A stretch of DNA of 64,000 bases from Trichomonas vaginalis G3 (lineage: Eukaryota > Parabasalia > Trichomonadida > Trichomonadidae), in contig NC_067206.1 of the NCBI RefSeq assembly GCF_026262505.1, positions 27,419,896-27,483,895 on the forward strand. The letters are read 5' to 3'. The position numbers and the translations under genes are program-made. Numbering within the stretch: the first letter of the stretch is position 1; each line of letters starts with the position of its first letter. Under the pieces are notes generated by a model. That model was given only the letters and a program-made list of their open reading frames with translations. It was not told where the DNA came from and made no database searches. This document shows, in pieces, positions 46,386 through 56,815 of this stretch.

Positions 46386-49231
46386 GTGAAAGTATTAAAT
46401 GTTCTCATTGAATTGTTAAAGAGCTTTCGATTTGACGACAACATTAAATGCCTAAAGAATTTAGTCATGAATGAGAAACAAATTCTCGGCGTTGCTGGTA
46501 GCAGTAATGATGTACACCTTATGACATTAGAATATTATAACGAACATAAAGATGAACTGAAAGGAGAGAAGGGTGACACCGGACCTCAAGGAATACAAGG
46601 ACCTCAAGGAATACAAGGAATACAAGGAATACAAGACCTCAAGGCGAAAACGGTTTGGATGGAAAGGATGGAAAGGATGGAAAAACTGCTAAATCATGGA
46701 TATGGGACCTTATAAATACTGGTTTAACAGCTGCTTCATATGGAGTTCTTCAATACCAAATCGGAAAGATATGGGCGGTACTTGGTGAAGAAGTTTTAAA
46801 TGACGTTAAAAATGCTTTGAACTTCATTTCAAATGGTTCGGATACTATTAAAACTTTATCTGGTTGGATGCAAGAAACAAGGAGTCAAATAGATACTGTA
46901 AGACGTATAGCAAACAATGCACGTACGGGATTGGATACTTTACGACAAGCACAAAATACACTAAAGGAAGCAAATGATATTCTTGGCTCAGTATCAGACA
47001 TGCATGAAGATTGGCTTAAAGGTATTGACAAATCTTTAAAAAATCACAGTCAGTCTATTGCTGACTACAAGAAAAGTATAGATTTTTTACATAGTGCTAT
47101 GGACGTACATGATGGAAGCATAAGGAACTTACTTAATGCTAACAATAACTTACCAGGAACTATTAAAGCATTTATAAAGTCCTTTGTAAAACCTGGTGCT
47201 CTAACATTTAGGTCTTTGAGAGCAAGAGCATTGAAGTCAAGAGATGCAGAAAACTCCAACAGAACCTACAGAAGGAACTGAAACAACAGAAACTCCAAAA
47301 GAACCACCAAAACCAACAGCTAATGAAATATTGTTCGAATATTTTCCAAGGTACTCTGTTCTCATTGCATACATTCAAGAAATACTTAAGAAAGCAGACT
47401 TGACTTTAGGAGATGATGAAAGTTCTGTATATCTTTCGTTCCAGTTTCAAATAGCAGAACTTTTGAGACAGATATGTTTAATGTATGACAACATCTCTGA
47501 TTTCACAAGATATGATGACGACCATGACCCCGAACACGGTGAAGAAGAAGTTTTACAAACATCCATTAAGACAGGAAAGGTTTTAACTCAAAGTCTCATT
47601 ATTGACACCAAAGATGGCGAAGTGGACGTTCTTCAAGAGCTGAAGAAAAATACTTCTTCGGGAGGTGGTGGTAGGCATGAACTTGAAATAAATGAGATAG
47701 AAGAGAAATTAGCCGAAAAAGCAGATAAAGAACATAAACACAATATCTCCGATATAAATGAACTTCAAGCTACATTAAATAGTAAAGCAGATAAAAATGA
47801 ACTTGACGCAATGAACAAAGTTTTGAAATCTCAAAACACAACATCTCCGATATAAATGAACTTCAAGCTACATTAAATAGTAAAGCGGACAAGAACCATG
47901 TTCATTATATAACTTCAGACGAACAGATTATAACGGACTACCATGGATATTAACACGAAGTGATGAAGCGAAGACAAAAAATGTTAATGAAAGAAGATAT
48001 AAATACATTCGTGCTAAAGGTTATGACATAAGCTGTACTGTACAGTATGATGTAGCTAAAGCACCAGAAGCATTTGGTTATACCGGTGAAATTTATGCCT
48101 CTACTTTCAATGTTAACGGTGTATTAGTTGAACCAAGATTTATGTTAAGAGTTAAGGCAAAAATAACGTTTGAAGATGCTATTAAAAGTAAAGCTGACAA
48201 AGTTGAACTCGAAGCAATGAACAAAGTTTTGAAATCTCATAAACACAACATCTCCGATATAAATGAACTTCAAGCTACATTAGACAGTAAAGCCGACAAG
48301 AACCATACACATAAATCCTTCACTACTGTTAGAGCAGACGACATAATATTGAACTTTGACCTTGGTTCAAGTGCACCATTAGAAAATCCAAGTACAAGCG
48401 TAAAAGATACTCTTAACAATTTAGATAACAGTTGCAGGAATATCGAAGATCATGCCAGAAACTTTGAAGCATATGAACTACCAGCAATGTTAGATAAGAA
48501 AGCAGATAAAACTTATGTGGATGCAGAACTAACAAAGAAATTTTCGAAACCAGATACAATGACATTTACAACAGAAATTATAAATGGTGAACCAGCAACT
48601 CCATTTTGAATTTGTTAGAGGTCTTCAACCAGATACTTTTGAATTTTTCTTGGATAATTCTATTGAACTAACATTACATTATAAAAGTGGAACAAATGCA
48701 ACATTTCATCCGGGAGATACATTCCAAATGGTATTTAATGACATAAGTTCTTTAGAATATGTTTATAGAGTATGAGCATATATGATTTAATATATCCTAT
48801 AGGAGCTGTTTATACGTCTATGAATCCAATAAATCCAAACACTTTATTTGGTGGTAGATGGTATGAAATAGTTGACAGTTTTCCATTCTTACACTAATAC
48901 GCAGTCAATGAAGATGGAGGTTCAAAGAAAAATAGGTATTGAAAACCTTCCTTCACATATGCATAGGTTCAGTGGAAGAACATCTGTGGAAGGAAACCAT
49001 TCACATTCAATAACAAAAAGAGGTTATAACAAATCTTGCAGCGGGTTCGGATAGACAGGGAATGCATAGATATGAATTTCAACTGACCCAGTAGATTCAA
49101 GCACAGGTATTTTCTGTGGAACTGCAGGAAATCATACACATGTTGTAGCTGGTATTACAGACCCAGCAGGTAATGGAAAAGATTATATGCCTCCTTATAT
49201 AACAATGCACGCTTGGATACGAGTTGGTTAA
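46386..49231 (+). pseudogene. Element D: phage-type fibre/adhesion module, broken
   Basis: Parts in order: a collagen-like segment (GEKGDTGPQGIQGPQGIQ, near 46565-46630); a coiled-coil region; repeats of the form KADKxHxHxISDINELQATL (47720-48310), as in tail-fibre repeat proteins of bacteriophages; and a C-terminal domain with IYPIGAVYTSMN, LFGGRWYEI, a His-rich centre (HMHRFSG, GNHSHS) and the end MPPYITMHAWIRVG, which is the signature of phage tail-collar/gp10-like receptor-binding domains. Broken in this fossil. The likely role was host attachment. Confidence 0.65.
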
Positions 49232-49250
49232 AATCTTTAACTTTACATAA

Positions 49251-50335
49251 ATGAGCTTGAAAGAAGTATTCGAACAACATCCATGGAGGTCATTTAAGAA
49301 GTTCAATGAAGCTGCAAAGAGTCGGGGATTTACTAACAGAGCTGAAGTGAAAAGGTTCTTTGACAAAAATGTTGTACATCAAACAAAAATAAACCCTTAC
49401 GACTACTTTTACCAATTTACTCCAACACTCCTGACGCATACCAATTTGACACTCTCATTCAAAGCAGAAAAGGAGGACATAAACCATTCCTCATCTTCAT
49501 AATGTTAACACTCGTAAAGCATATGCATATCCAATGAAAAATAAAGGAACTCGTGAAGTGTTAAGAGTTTTACAAAAGTTTTGTAGCAGAACATAGCCCA
49601 AGTATTTTAACATCAGACCAAGACGGTGCATACCTCAGCAACGAAATCACAGAATTTCTCATTAAGCATAACATAACTCACTACACTACTGAAGACCATA
49701 ACCATAACATACTCGGTATCATTAACCGCTTCATAAGAACGCTCAGAGATTTAAATCAAGAGCGAGACTTTACCGAAGAAACAATGAAACATTTCATCGA
49801 AGTTTACAATTCCTCAACACATTCTACAACAGGACATACACCAAATTCAATGACACAACAACAAGAAGAAAAGTATATACAAAAGAAACTAAGTCAAACA
49901 CAAAATATCAGAAATTCAAAACAATTTACCCTCATTCCTGGTACAAAAGTTCGTGTAGTTCTTGACGACAAACCGTTGACAAAGAAACGTTTAAGGTTAA
50001 GTCGAAATTATTATATCGTAGACTCTACGCAAGGTAATGGATATCTTATAAAAGCTGCTGACGACTCCATAGCATTTTACCCTCGTCATAAATTAGTCGA
50101 AAGTAGTAATGGCAAACTTGCTGAAACCATTGACGAAGCAAAGCGAGGAGTGGTTATTGAAATACTTGACTACAACATAAACGATGACACTTATAAAGTA
50201 AGATATGAAGGAGGCGTTGAAGATGTTATACCATCTAAGAACTTGAGAGAATCTAAACCAACTCATCTGGGACCATTAGAGCGGGAGTACTGGAAAGATA
50301 AAAACATGCCAGAAAGAATAAGAAAATTCTTCTAA
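49251..50335 (+). pseudogene. Element D: Polinton retroviral-type integrase, broken
   Basis: Integrase-core motif ILTSDQDGAYLSNEI and the following HNIL, FIRTLRDLN and YNSSTHSTTGHTPNSM stretches are typical of Polinton/retrovirus-like DDE integrases. The C-terminal part has a chromo-like segment (VRYEGGVEDVIPSKNLRES). Broken. Confidence 0.7.
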
Positions 50336-50422
50336 ACTTTTTCGTTGGATGTAAATCAGACATGAATGAGAACAGTCATGATATTATTAATGTTTTCATA
50401 AATTTACACCAAAAATAATGTT

Positions 50423-50475
50423 TAGGTGAAGAGGTGAGAATCTCACCCGTTTTCTCACCTGTTTTCTCACCCTCT
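50423..50475. terminator. Intergenic GGTGAGAATCTCACC hairpin
   Basis: Core at 50433-50447, about 90 bp after the integrase stop, followed by extra TTTTCTCACC units. Member of the recurrent hairpin family. Confidence 0.45.
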
Positions 50476-50535
50476 TGAATTTTCATGAAAACAATTTATT
50501 TTTAAAACAATATATTTTTTTTTATTTTATTTGAA

Positions 50536-51120
50536 ATGTACGCTGAGTTTGTTGGAGAAGACCGTTGGGAAACTTGTTTGTTAGATGAGAAATATGAAAT
50601 TCACTGTTGTGAGTTATTTGAAGTCAGAAACAAAAAGACAAAAAGAGTTTTAAGCGAATGGGAGCGAAATGACGGATATGCTGATATGAAGATGGGTGGA
50701 AAACACTATCTTAAACATGTTGTCATTGCAACTCATTTTATACTGAATCCTAACAATTTACCTTTTGTAGACCATATAAACCATATAAGAAACGACAATA
50801 GACTTGAAAACTTACGTTGGGTCACTTATTCTGAAAACAATAAGAACAAAGGTAAATTTAGAGATATTGTATTCGAATTTGTCGACGAACTAGAAGATGA
50901 AACAATTGAAATTACAGACTATGGCAAGCATACGTTTGAGTTTTACTACTATAGCGAAGAACAAGACTCTTTCTACTTTTATACCGGCGTAAACTATAGG
51001 AAATTACAAGTATATTTTACTAAGGCGGGCTATGCTTATGTAAACACTAGAGATACAGATGGAAAATACGTTCGAATACTTCTTAACAAATTCAAGAAGT
51101 ATAGATCCAAGGTGATGTGA
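50536..51120 (+). CDS. Element D: HNH endonuclease, 194 aa
   Basis: The HNH_3-type core is FVDHINHIRNDNRLENLRW (near residues 77-95) with a preceding HVVIATHF that supplies the metal-site histidine. The N-terminus has the NUMOD4-like EWERNDGYADMKMGGK. The C-terminal 80 residues are extra. Such enzymes are often free-standing homing endonucleases in viruses. The frame looks whole. It lies directly before the nested insert with hairpin array 2. Confidence 0.75.
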   Translation: MYAEFVGEDRWETCLLDEKYEIHCCELFEVRNKKTKRVLSEWERNDGYADMKMGGKHYLKHVVIATHFILNPNNLPFVDHINHIRNDNRLENLRWVTYSENNKNKGKFRDIVFEFVDELEDETIEITDYGKHTFEFYYYSEEQDSFYFYTGVNYRKLQVYFTKAGYAYVNTRDTDGKYVRILLNKFKKYRSKVM

Positions 51121-52690
51121 TTTTTGCATCCCTGGGATGGACGATACACCCAAAGTGTCACCTTTTTGGGATAACATGAATTTTAAATATCATGAGAGTT
51201 CTGCAAACCATATGCACAATATCTATTCAGCCTGACTCTTGTATATATGAGTTAGACTTTTAAATATTGTGCTTGGGGCGATATAAGCATTTCCGAGATT
51301 ACCATCGTGCTCTATAGTATGCTACTTCTCCCTGGTTCTAGCTCAGTTCCAAGGATATTGGCGTTCAAGGATTTGGCAAGGTCCTTCCGAAGTCTCTCAT
51401 TCGATGAGAGATTTCGGAAGAATCTTGCCTTAAAGTACTCAAACTCTTGTTCTTTTGTTCCTAAATAGTGAGAAAAGTTATTTGACAGCTTAAGGTAGAG
51501 ATTATCCGAGGTCCCTCATTTGATGAGAGGCCTCGGATAATCTCTGCCTTAAAATTGTACACTTGTAGTCCATGAGAGTGTAAGTATACATTGATAGGAC
51601 AGCTTTCTTCTGAAGTCTTAGATTTGATGAGAACCTCAGAAGAAAACTGTCCTATTTTATAGTAAAAGGAGTTTCAGGAGCTCCAAAGCTCCCTTTCGTA
51701 AGGATTAGGAGCTTTGGAGCTCCTGGTTCGTAGATGTGTTTCGCATCTTTCATCAGCAAAGGACATTTACCATCTGGGACTCTGTTGATGGAGACTCAGG
51801 AGCTCCAAAGCTCCCTTTAGTAAGGATTAGAAGTTTTGAAGCTCCTGGTTCGTAGACGTGTTTCGCATCTTTCATCAGAAGAGGCCCAAATGGTAAATAG
51901 CCTCTGCTGATGAGCTTCAGGAGCTCCAAGGCTCCCTCTCGTAACGATTAGGAGCTTTGTAGCTCCTGAAGGTAAGGTAGGATTGCTCTGATCTCTAATC
52001 AGTAGATGCCATGCCTCATTATGAACTCTACTGACAAGAGATCAAGAGCTCCAAGGACTCCCTTTTGAGTTAGTGGCGTTCTCACCATTTAGTAGGATTG
52101 CTGATCCTACTAATGAAGTGATCACTTAGTATACGTTTTGAATAAATTGAATTTTTTTTAGAATTTAGTATTTTTTATAGACATCACATGTATATTATAA
52201 ATACATAAATATATTCTTTAATTCAAAAAATTCAATTCGGTTTTGGGATGGGTATCCCAGCCCCAAGTATTCAATTTTATTCAATTTTTTAAGAATTTTG
52301 GGTTGGGATGCCCAGACCAAAACAAGCTTTATATTTTGATGTGTAGATACGTATGTGTGCATCATTGTTGTGTTATATATTATGTTTTTAATGAAAAAAA
52401 AATCTGATTCAAAAAAAATTATCACTAATTAGTTGATAATATAAAGAAAAAATAGATAAATTGTATGTTTTGAGAGTATTTATCCACATTCACTCATATG
52501 AATTTCATTAAATAGTGTCTTTTTACTCCAAAATTTATTTTGAATTATTGAAATCAAAGAAAAAAAATTAGAAAAATTTCTCGAAATTTTTATTTTCAAA
52601 AAAAATTTGGATTTTATATTGAAAACTGACACTGGGAGGACGATAGGGCTGGGATTGGAGATACCCCGCTCACTTGGGAAAAATACGGAT
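51121..52690. other. Nested non-coding insert carrying hairpin array 2
   Basis: 1.57 kb without coding frames, between the HNH gene and the next element gene. The edges share CTGGGA and GGACGATA (51134-51150 and 52632-52649), and GGGAT/ATCCC palindromes occur at both ends and near 52246. This looks like a separate insertion into element D, but I could not define termini or a target duplication. Confidence 0.4.
51375..52112. repeat. Hairpin array 2: nine consecutive palindromes
   Basis: Arms (left/right): 51375-51400/51404-51429 (22 of 26); 51490-51519/51523-51552 (27 of 30); 51594-51616/51633-51655 (21 of 23); 51675-51692/51708-51725 (18 of 18); 51797-51814/51830-51847 (14 of 18); 51873-51885/51900-51912 (12 of 13); 51918-51935/51951-51968 (16 of 18); 51989-52006/52027-52044 (16 of 18); 52090-52098/52104-52112 (9 of 9). 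The stem starting CAGGAGCTCC occurs three times; the others are unrelated. Confidence 0.85.
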
Positions 52691-52707
52691 CTATATCAAG
52701 AAGCTAT

Positions 52708-52902
52708 ATGGCATACCATTTTAAAACAATATATTTTACATATATTAAATGCTTCAGGTTGAAAGAATATGGTGGAGCCAAAAGTGGCTCGACCTCAAAA
52801 CAAACATTTTATGAGCTTACAAAGGGTGTTATGAATGAATTCAGCAACATACATCCTGACCTCGTTCATTTTGTTGCTAAATTCAGTAAAAATAATGTTT
52901 AG
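52708..52902 (+). CDS. Element D: small hypothetical protein, 64 aa
   Basis: Start MAYHFKTIYFTYIKCFRLKE; the second half (TFYELTKGVMNEFSNIHPDL) looks helical. It may be the end of a gene cut by the nested insert. Function unknown. Confidence 0.35.
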   Translation: MAYHFKTIYFTYIKCFRLKEYGGAKSGSTSKQTFYELTKGVMNEFSNIHPDLVHFVAKFSKNNV

Positions 52903-53252
52903 GTGAAGAGGTGAGATGTCACCCGTTTTCTCACCTCTTTTCTCACCTCATGAATTTTCATGAATTTTATATATTAATGTTTTGTCATGATTTCATCGTA
53001 AATGTTTTGTCAAGACTTCTTCGTAAATGTTTTGTCAAACATGAACGTATATGTTTTGTCATGATTTCATCGTAAATGTTTTGTCGAAACTTCTTCTTCG
53101 TAATGAGCGTAAATGACCCAAAAATAATGTTTAGGTGAAGTGGTGACATCTCACCTGTTTTCTCACCTCTTTTCTCACCTCATGAATTTTCCCGAAATAA
53201 AAAATAAAGTTAGTTTTATTTTTATTTATTTTTTTATTTTGTATGTAAAGAT

Positions 53253-54215
53253 ATGATTTCAACAATCGGCACAACAACAATTCAAGCTGCGAACGGCGGG
53301 ACTCTGTCCACAACAGCACCAAACTCGTTAGTCATGAATCCAACGTCAATGTTAGTAGAGATGAAAAACTTCATTCCTTCTTCATATACTTTTGAAACAA
53401 AAATCCAGAAGATAAAGCAAGAACTTTTAACAAGTAATTTAGACTGTAGTGCGAAAGATGAAACAAATGAACAGTATCTTTATGAAATGCAGGACATTAT
53501 TGACCATTTACCTAAACTACCTGAAATTCAGCATCAAAAACTCACTATTCCCGAATTTGACGAAATTGAAGTGAAACCAACTGACTCAGTAGAAATAAAG
53601 AAGTTCATACGTAAAGTAAATTATGAATTCCTTGGTTTTCATTGCAACCATAAAGTTATGGACAAAGATTGCGACATGGTATATAAGAATGTTTCTGACA
53701 TATATAAATCTGAAGAATTTAAGACCTACGACAACTTTGTTTCGTTAGTTGCAGAATGTGTTTGGGAAATAAGAGATAAAGATAGAAGAGGTAAGGTATG
53801 GAATGAACAGATAAGACCCGCTATGTTTGAGTTAAAGAAAACCATTGACGCCTTAGTTGTTTTAGCAGGTAAGGTTTCAGAATATAACGCAAAAATGAAC
53901 CCGCAATGTTCTAAATGTAAAGCAGCAATGAGGAAATATAACTACTCCGTCAAAGAGATAGAACGTATGAGAAACGACTATGCAGACTTAAAGAAAGAAG
54001 CAGAGAAACCAGCAGAAGATAAAATGGATATGTTAGAATTTCTGAACAAAAACTATCCAACAGCAGAAGATTTCCTTCTATCTGACGTCAAGAAGAAATA
54101 TAAAGAGACTTTCGGCATTGTTAAAACATTCGATGTACTAAAAGAAGAAATAGAAGCTACGAAACTGTTTAAGATTTCAAATATACATCGTACAATTCAT
54201 GTAAAACGCTTATAA
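53253..54215 (+). CDS. Element D: hypothetical cysteine-containing protein, 320 aa
   Basis: Start MISTIGTTTIQAANGGTLST. The N-terminal 30 residues are Thr/Ser/Asn-rich; the rest is helical and charged. The cysteine pair MNPQCSKCKAAMRKYN (near 215) could bind zinc with the HCNH and CD residues near 130-140. Preceded by T-run and GTAAAGAT. The frame looks whole. No family recognised; its cassette-like setting is unusual. Confidence 0.55.
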   Translation: MISTIGTTTIQAANGGTLSTTAPNSLVMNPTSMLVEMKNFIPSSYTFETKIQKIKQELLTSNLDCSAKDETNEQYLYEMQDIIDHLPKLPEIQHQKLTIPEFDEIEVKPTDSVEIKKFIRKVNYEFLGFHCNHKVMDKDCDMVYKNVSDIYKSEEFKTYDNFVSLVAECVWEIRDKDRRGKVWNEQIRPAMFELKKTIDALVVLAGKVSEYNAKMNPQCSKCKAAMRKYNYSVKEIERMRNDYADLKKEAEKPAEDKMDMLEFLNKNYPTAEDFLLSDVKKKYKETFGIVKTFDVLKEEIEATKLFKISNIHRTIHVKRL

Positions 54216-54234
54216 AATAACAGGTGAAAAAACA

Positions 54235-54248
54235 GGTGAGATGTCACC
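54235..54248. terminator. GGTGAGATGTCACC hairpin after the cassette gene
   Basis: Begins 20 bp after the stop codon at 54215, inside the right arm of the cassette repeat. Confidence 0.45.
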
Positions 54249-54498
54249 ACTTCACCTAAACATTATTTTTGGGTCATTTACGCTCATTACGAAGAAGAAG
54301 TTTCGACAAAACATTTACGATGAAATCATGACAAAACATATACGTTCATGTTTGACAAAACATTTACGAAGAAGTCTTGACAAAACATTTACGATGAAAT
54401 CATGACAAAACATTAATATATAAAATTCATGAAAATTCATGAGGTGAGAAAAGAGGTGAGAAAACGGGTGACATCTCACCTCTTCACCTAAATTATAT

Positions 54499-55323
54499 TT
54501 TAGGTCAAAGCTTCCACGAGAGAAAAGATTCCTCATTCGCTAAGGATTCCAAAAATGAAAAAATCATTGATTTCGGCTGAGAAAAAACAGCAAAACCCTT
54601 CTTCCACGGGAACAAAGAAATAAAGAAGAAATAAAGTAAATTTTTTATTTATTCCCGTGGAAGATAGAGCACTTTTATGACACTTTTTATTCACGACAAA
54701 CAAGACAAATAAAGAAAATAAGAAAATACGGCGCTGTCGCGGTTCGAACCACAGACCCTGACCCCTCCATAACACCACCTTAGACCACTGTGCTACGTAG
54801 CCTGTCGACATAAGATTTTATAAATTGCATATTTGACGTAATTTATTTCCATCTGGCTTCCCACTGCATAAGATATTCATACGTGTTTGTAAGACATTCA
54901 TTAAACTTTTTCTATTGCATCTAATCTTGCGTTATTTTTTTTCAATAACTTGTCTGTATTCTTCATCATCTCCAGCAGTGTTTGGGTCTTCACGTTTTAA
55001 AATATTCATTGTTAACCAATTTTTTATCTACAAATTTTATTAGTGTTTGATTCACTTCGTTATGATAACGGTCATATTCTTCAATACGTAAGTGAAGACA
55101 AAATGCGTCGTACCTTCAATCTTAAAGCTTAAAGAACTTTCAACACAGTTTTGAGGGTCTGTCAGTGCGTCAATGAGATAGTATTCGAAGTCAGTCAATA
55201 ATCTTTTTAAAGTCATTTCATACAGGATAAAATTTAATGTTGTGAAGAAATAGTGTTTAACACAGAAAAATAAAGTTAGTTTTATTTTTATTTATTTTTT
55301 TTATCCGGAATGTAAAGACAGAT
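54499..55323. other. Element D spacer with hairpin, tRNA-like sequence and gene trace
   Basis: Contains a hairpin CTTCCACGGGAA/TTCCCGTGGAAG (about 54600-54663), a tRNA-like stretch on the minus strand, and minus-strand coding traces (about 54960-55225, rich in Leu/Lys) like those at 18776-18985 in element A. No whole gene. Confidence 0.4.
54730..54802 (-). other. tRNA-like sequence with A and B boxes, degenerate
   Basis: On the minus strand, TAGCACAGTGG is a good A box and GGTTCGAACC a good B box, 34 nt apart, with a T-run downstream. The 73-nt span is tRNA-sized. But only four of seven acceptor pairs form, and the T and anticodon stems do not. It is therefore a tRNA pseudogene or a SINE head, not a working tRNA. 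Confidence 0.35.
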
Positions 55324-56148
55324 ATGTCAACATTAGAGAACACAACAACTGCTATCGTTCATGAAGCCATAAATGAAGAATACGAATACATACAGTATAA
55401 CAAACAATTGAGACTCATTCGTTCAGTCAAAGATGATATGTATCAAATGCAAAGTATAATGAACGCTCTTCGTTCTACAAAGCAAGCATATCATTGGTTT
55501 GAAAACCAACAGGCAAAAGAACTTTTAGAAGAATTTCCTCATATGATTGCTTCCCTCGGAAAACCGAGGGAAGAGATTCCGTACGAAAATCGCAAGAATT
55601 TGGCACCTGGTTTGAAAGGTTATTATGTTCATAGACTTTTAGTAAATGCTGTAGCAATGTGGGCTTCACCTCGTTATGCTTGTTATATTTTCATGATGTT
55701 AGATGAACTATATAAAGCAGAACGTGGAGAGATGGAAAAGAAACTTCAAGCAAAAGATGAAGTCATTGAATCCAAAGACAAAAGCATACAGAAAAGAATA
55801 CCACGTTCAGTACCAAAAGGAAAGGAAAAGAGTTATAAGTATATGATATATACTGAAGAGTTGGAGAAAGAAGATAAAGATATGGTTATGTTGCATTTAG
55901 TCAGAAGAAACAACAAGAGCTTTTATGACCTTGCTAAGATTTACAAATCTGACAGAAACTGGTTCTATCGTGAAAACTTACCGATTTCAATGACACCGAA
56001 TGAGCAAATAAAAGAAATTGTCAAAAATACTCTTCCTCAAACACACTATGACATCAAAGGTTGCACAATACTTACCTTCAAAGAAGACTTACCATTACTG
56101 AAGGAAAAAATAACAGAATATTTCGACAACTTCAAAGAGGAAGAATGA
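55324..56148 (+). CDS. Element D: KilA-N domain protein, 274 aa
   Basis: The N-terminal 130 residues match KilA-N: STKQAYHWFENQQAKELLEE, then GYYVHRLLVNAVAMWASPRY and CYIFMMLDELY. A charged coiled-coil linker and a C-terminal helix-rich domain (from about 175) follow. KilA-N proteins of viruses bind DNA and may regulate genes; they are known from Trichomonas Mavericks. A T-run with ATCCGG precedes the start. A perfect hairpin (CTTCCCTCGG-AAAA-CCGAGGGAAG) lies in the coding region. Confidence 0.75.
   Translation: MSTLENTTTAIVHEAINEEYEYIQYNKQLRLIRSVKDDMYQMQSIMNALRSTKQAYHWFENQQAKELLEEFPHMIASLGKPREEIPYENRKNLAPGLKGYYVHRLLVNAVAMWASPRYACYIFMMLDELYKAERGEMEKKLQAKDEVIESKDKSIQKRIPRSVPKGKEKSYKYMIYTEELEKEDKDMVMLHLVRRNNKSFYDLAKIYKSDRNWFYRENLPISMTPNEQIKEIVKNTLPQTHYDIKGCTILTFKEDLPLLKEKITEYFDNFKEEE
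55550..55573. repeat. Perfect 10-bp-stem hairpin inside the KilA-N gene
   Basis: Stem CTTCCCTCGG with loop AAAA, encoding ASLGKPREE. Shared with the trace in element A at 20032-20055. Confidence 0.65.
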
Positions 56149-56200
56149 AGTCACGACAACATTAACGAAGAAGTCACGACAACATTAACGAAGAGAGAAT

Positions 56201-56237
56201 GAGGTGAAAAAACAGGTGAGATTCTCACCTCTTCACC
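56201..56237. terminator. GGTGAGATTCTCACC hairpin between convergent genes
   Basis: Lies between the stop codons of the KilA-N gene (56148) and the minus-strand gene (56254), where a terminator for both strands would be expected. Confidence 0.55.
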
Positions 56238-56253
56238 AAAAATATATTTTTGG

Positions 56254-56727
56254 TTAAATAGCTTCAGGGTCAATTTCTTCAACCATTTCACTTCCTTCGT
56301 CAATGTCAATAGAAGCTTCTTCAACCTTTGGTAAGAACTTTTGTATAACATCTTTGTTCGTTATTGTCTTCAGAGATGAAGGATAATATTTCACATTTAT
56401 TTCACCCTTCTTATATTCTTTCTGTTCGGAAAGATTTAAAGCAATACTGAAGAAGTCAACGTTAGAGTTCTTTATGACAGTATAGTGTGTATCTTTGACA
56501 TTCACGAAGAAACCCTTTTGTTTCAAAACTACTGCTAACTCTTGTGAAGTATAACGTTTGCGGTCAATGACGATAGCTAATGGTCTGACATACTGACCAA
56601 ACTTAGATTCTTTCACAAACTTCTTGTTAAAGATAACATTAACGTTTGCAGAACCATTGAACTCATTCTTGATGGCAGTAGCGAGAGCATTGTATGAAAA
56701 GAACTTGCAATCTTGCATGTGTTTCAT
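56254..56727 (-). CDS. Element D: hypothetical protein, 157 aa
   Basis: Start MKHMQDCKFFSYNALATAIK; mixed alpha/beta with an acidic C-terminus (SIDIDEGSEMVEEIDPEAI). Convergent with the KilA-N gene. No family recognised. Confidence 0.5.
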   Translation of the reverse strand: MKHMQDCKFFSYNALATAIKNEFNGSANVNVIFNKKFVKESKFGQYVRPLAIVIDRKRYTSQELAVVLKQKGFFVNVKDTHYTVIKNSNVDFFSIALNLSEQKEYKKGEINVKYYPSSLKTITNKDVIQKFLPKVEEASIDIDEGSEMVEEIDPEAI

Positions 56728-56794
56728 TAAAATAAAAATATTAAATTATTTTGAAAAATAACTTAAAAAAATGTAATCTAATTTTTCAAAAAAT

Positions 56795-56815
56795 ATTTTT
56801 TATCCGATAGAAAAG
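56795..56815 (+). promoter_or_regulatory. Element promoter motif: T-run, ATCCGATAG, AAAAG before ATG
   Basis: The string from the T-run to the ATG is the same as at 18081-18104 in element A, before an unrelated gene. Confidence 0.45.

Larger units (their letters stand above)
52898..54498. repeat. One-gene cassette bounded by a long inverted repeat
   Basis: About 265 bp at 52898-53165 recur, inverted and with only few differences, at about 54225-54498. Each arm starts and ends with the GGTGA(GAT)-hairpin and contains four or five copies of a roughly 25-bp unit, ATGTTTTGTC...TCGTAA. A single gene (53253-54215) lies between the arms. Confidence 0.8.

Noticed and set aside
54730-54802. Functional tRNA gene
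   Set aside because: Acceptor, T and anticodon stems do not form properly despite the A and B boxes.
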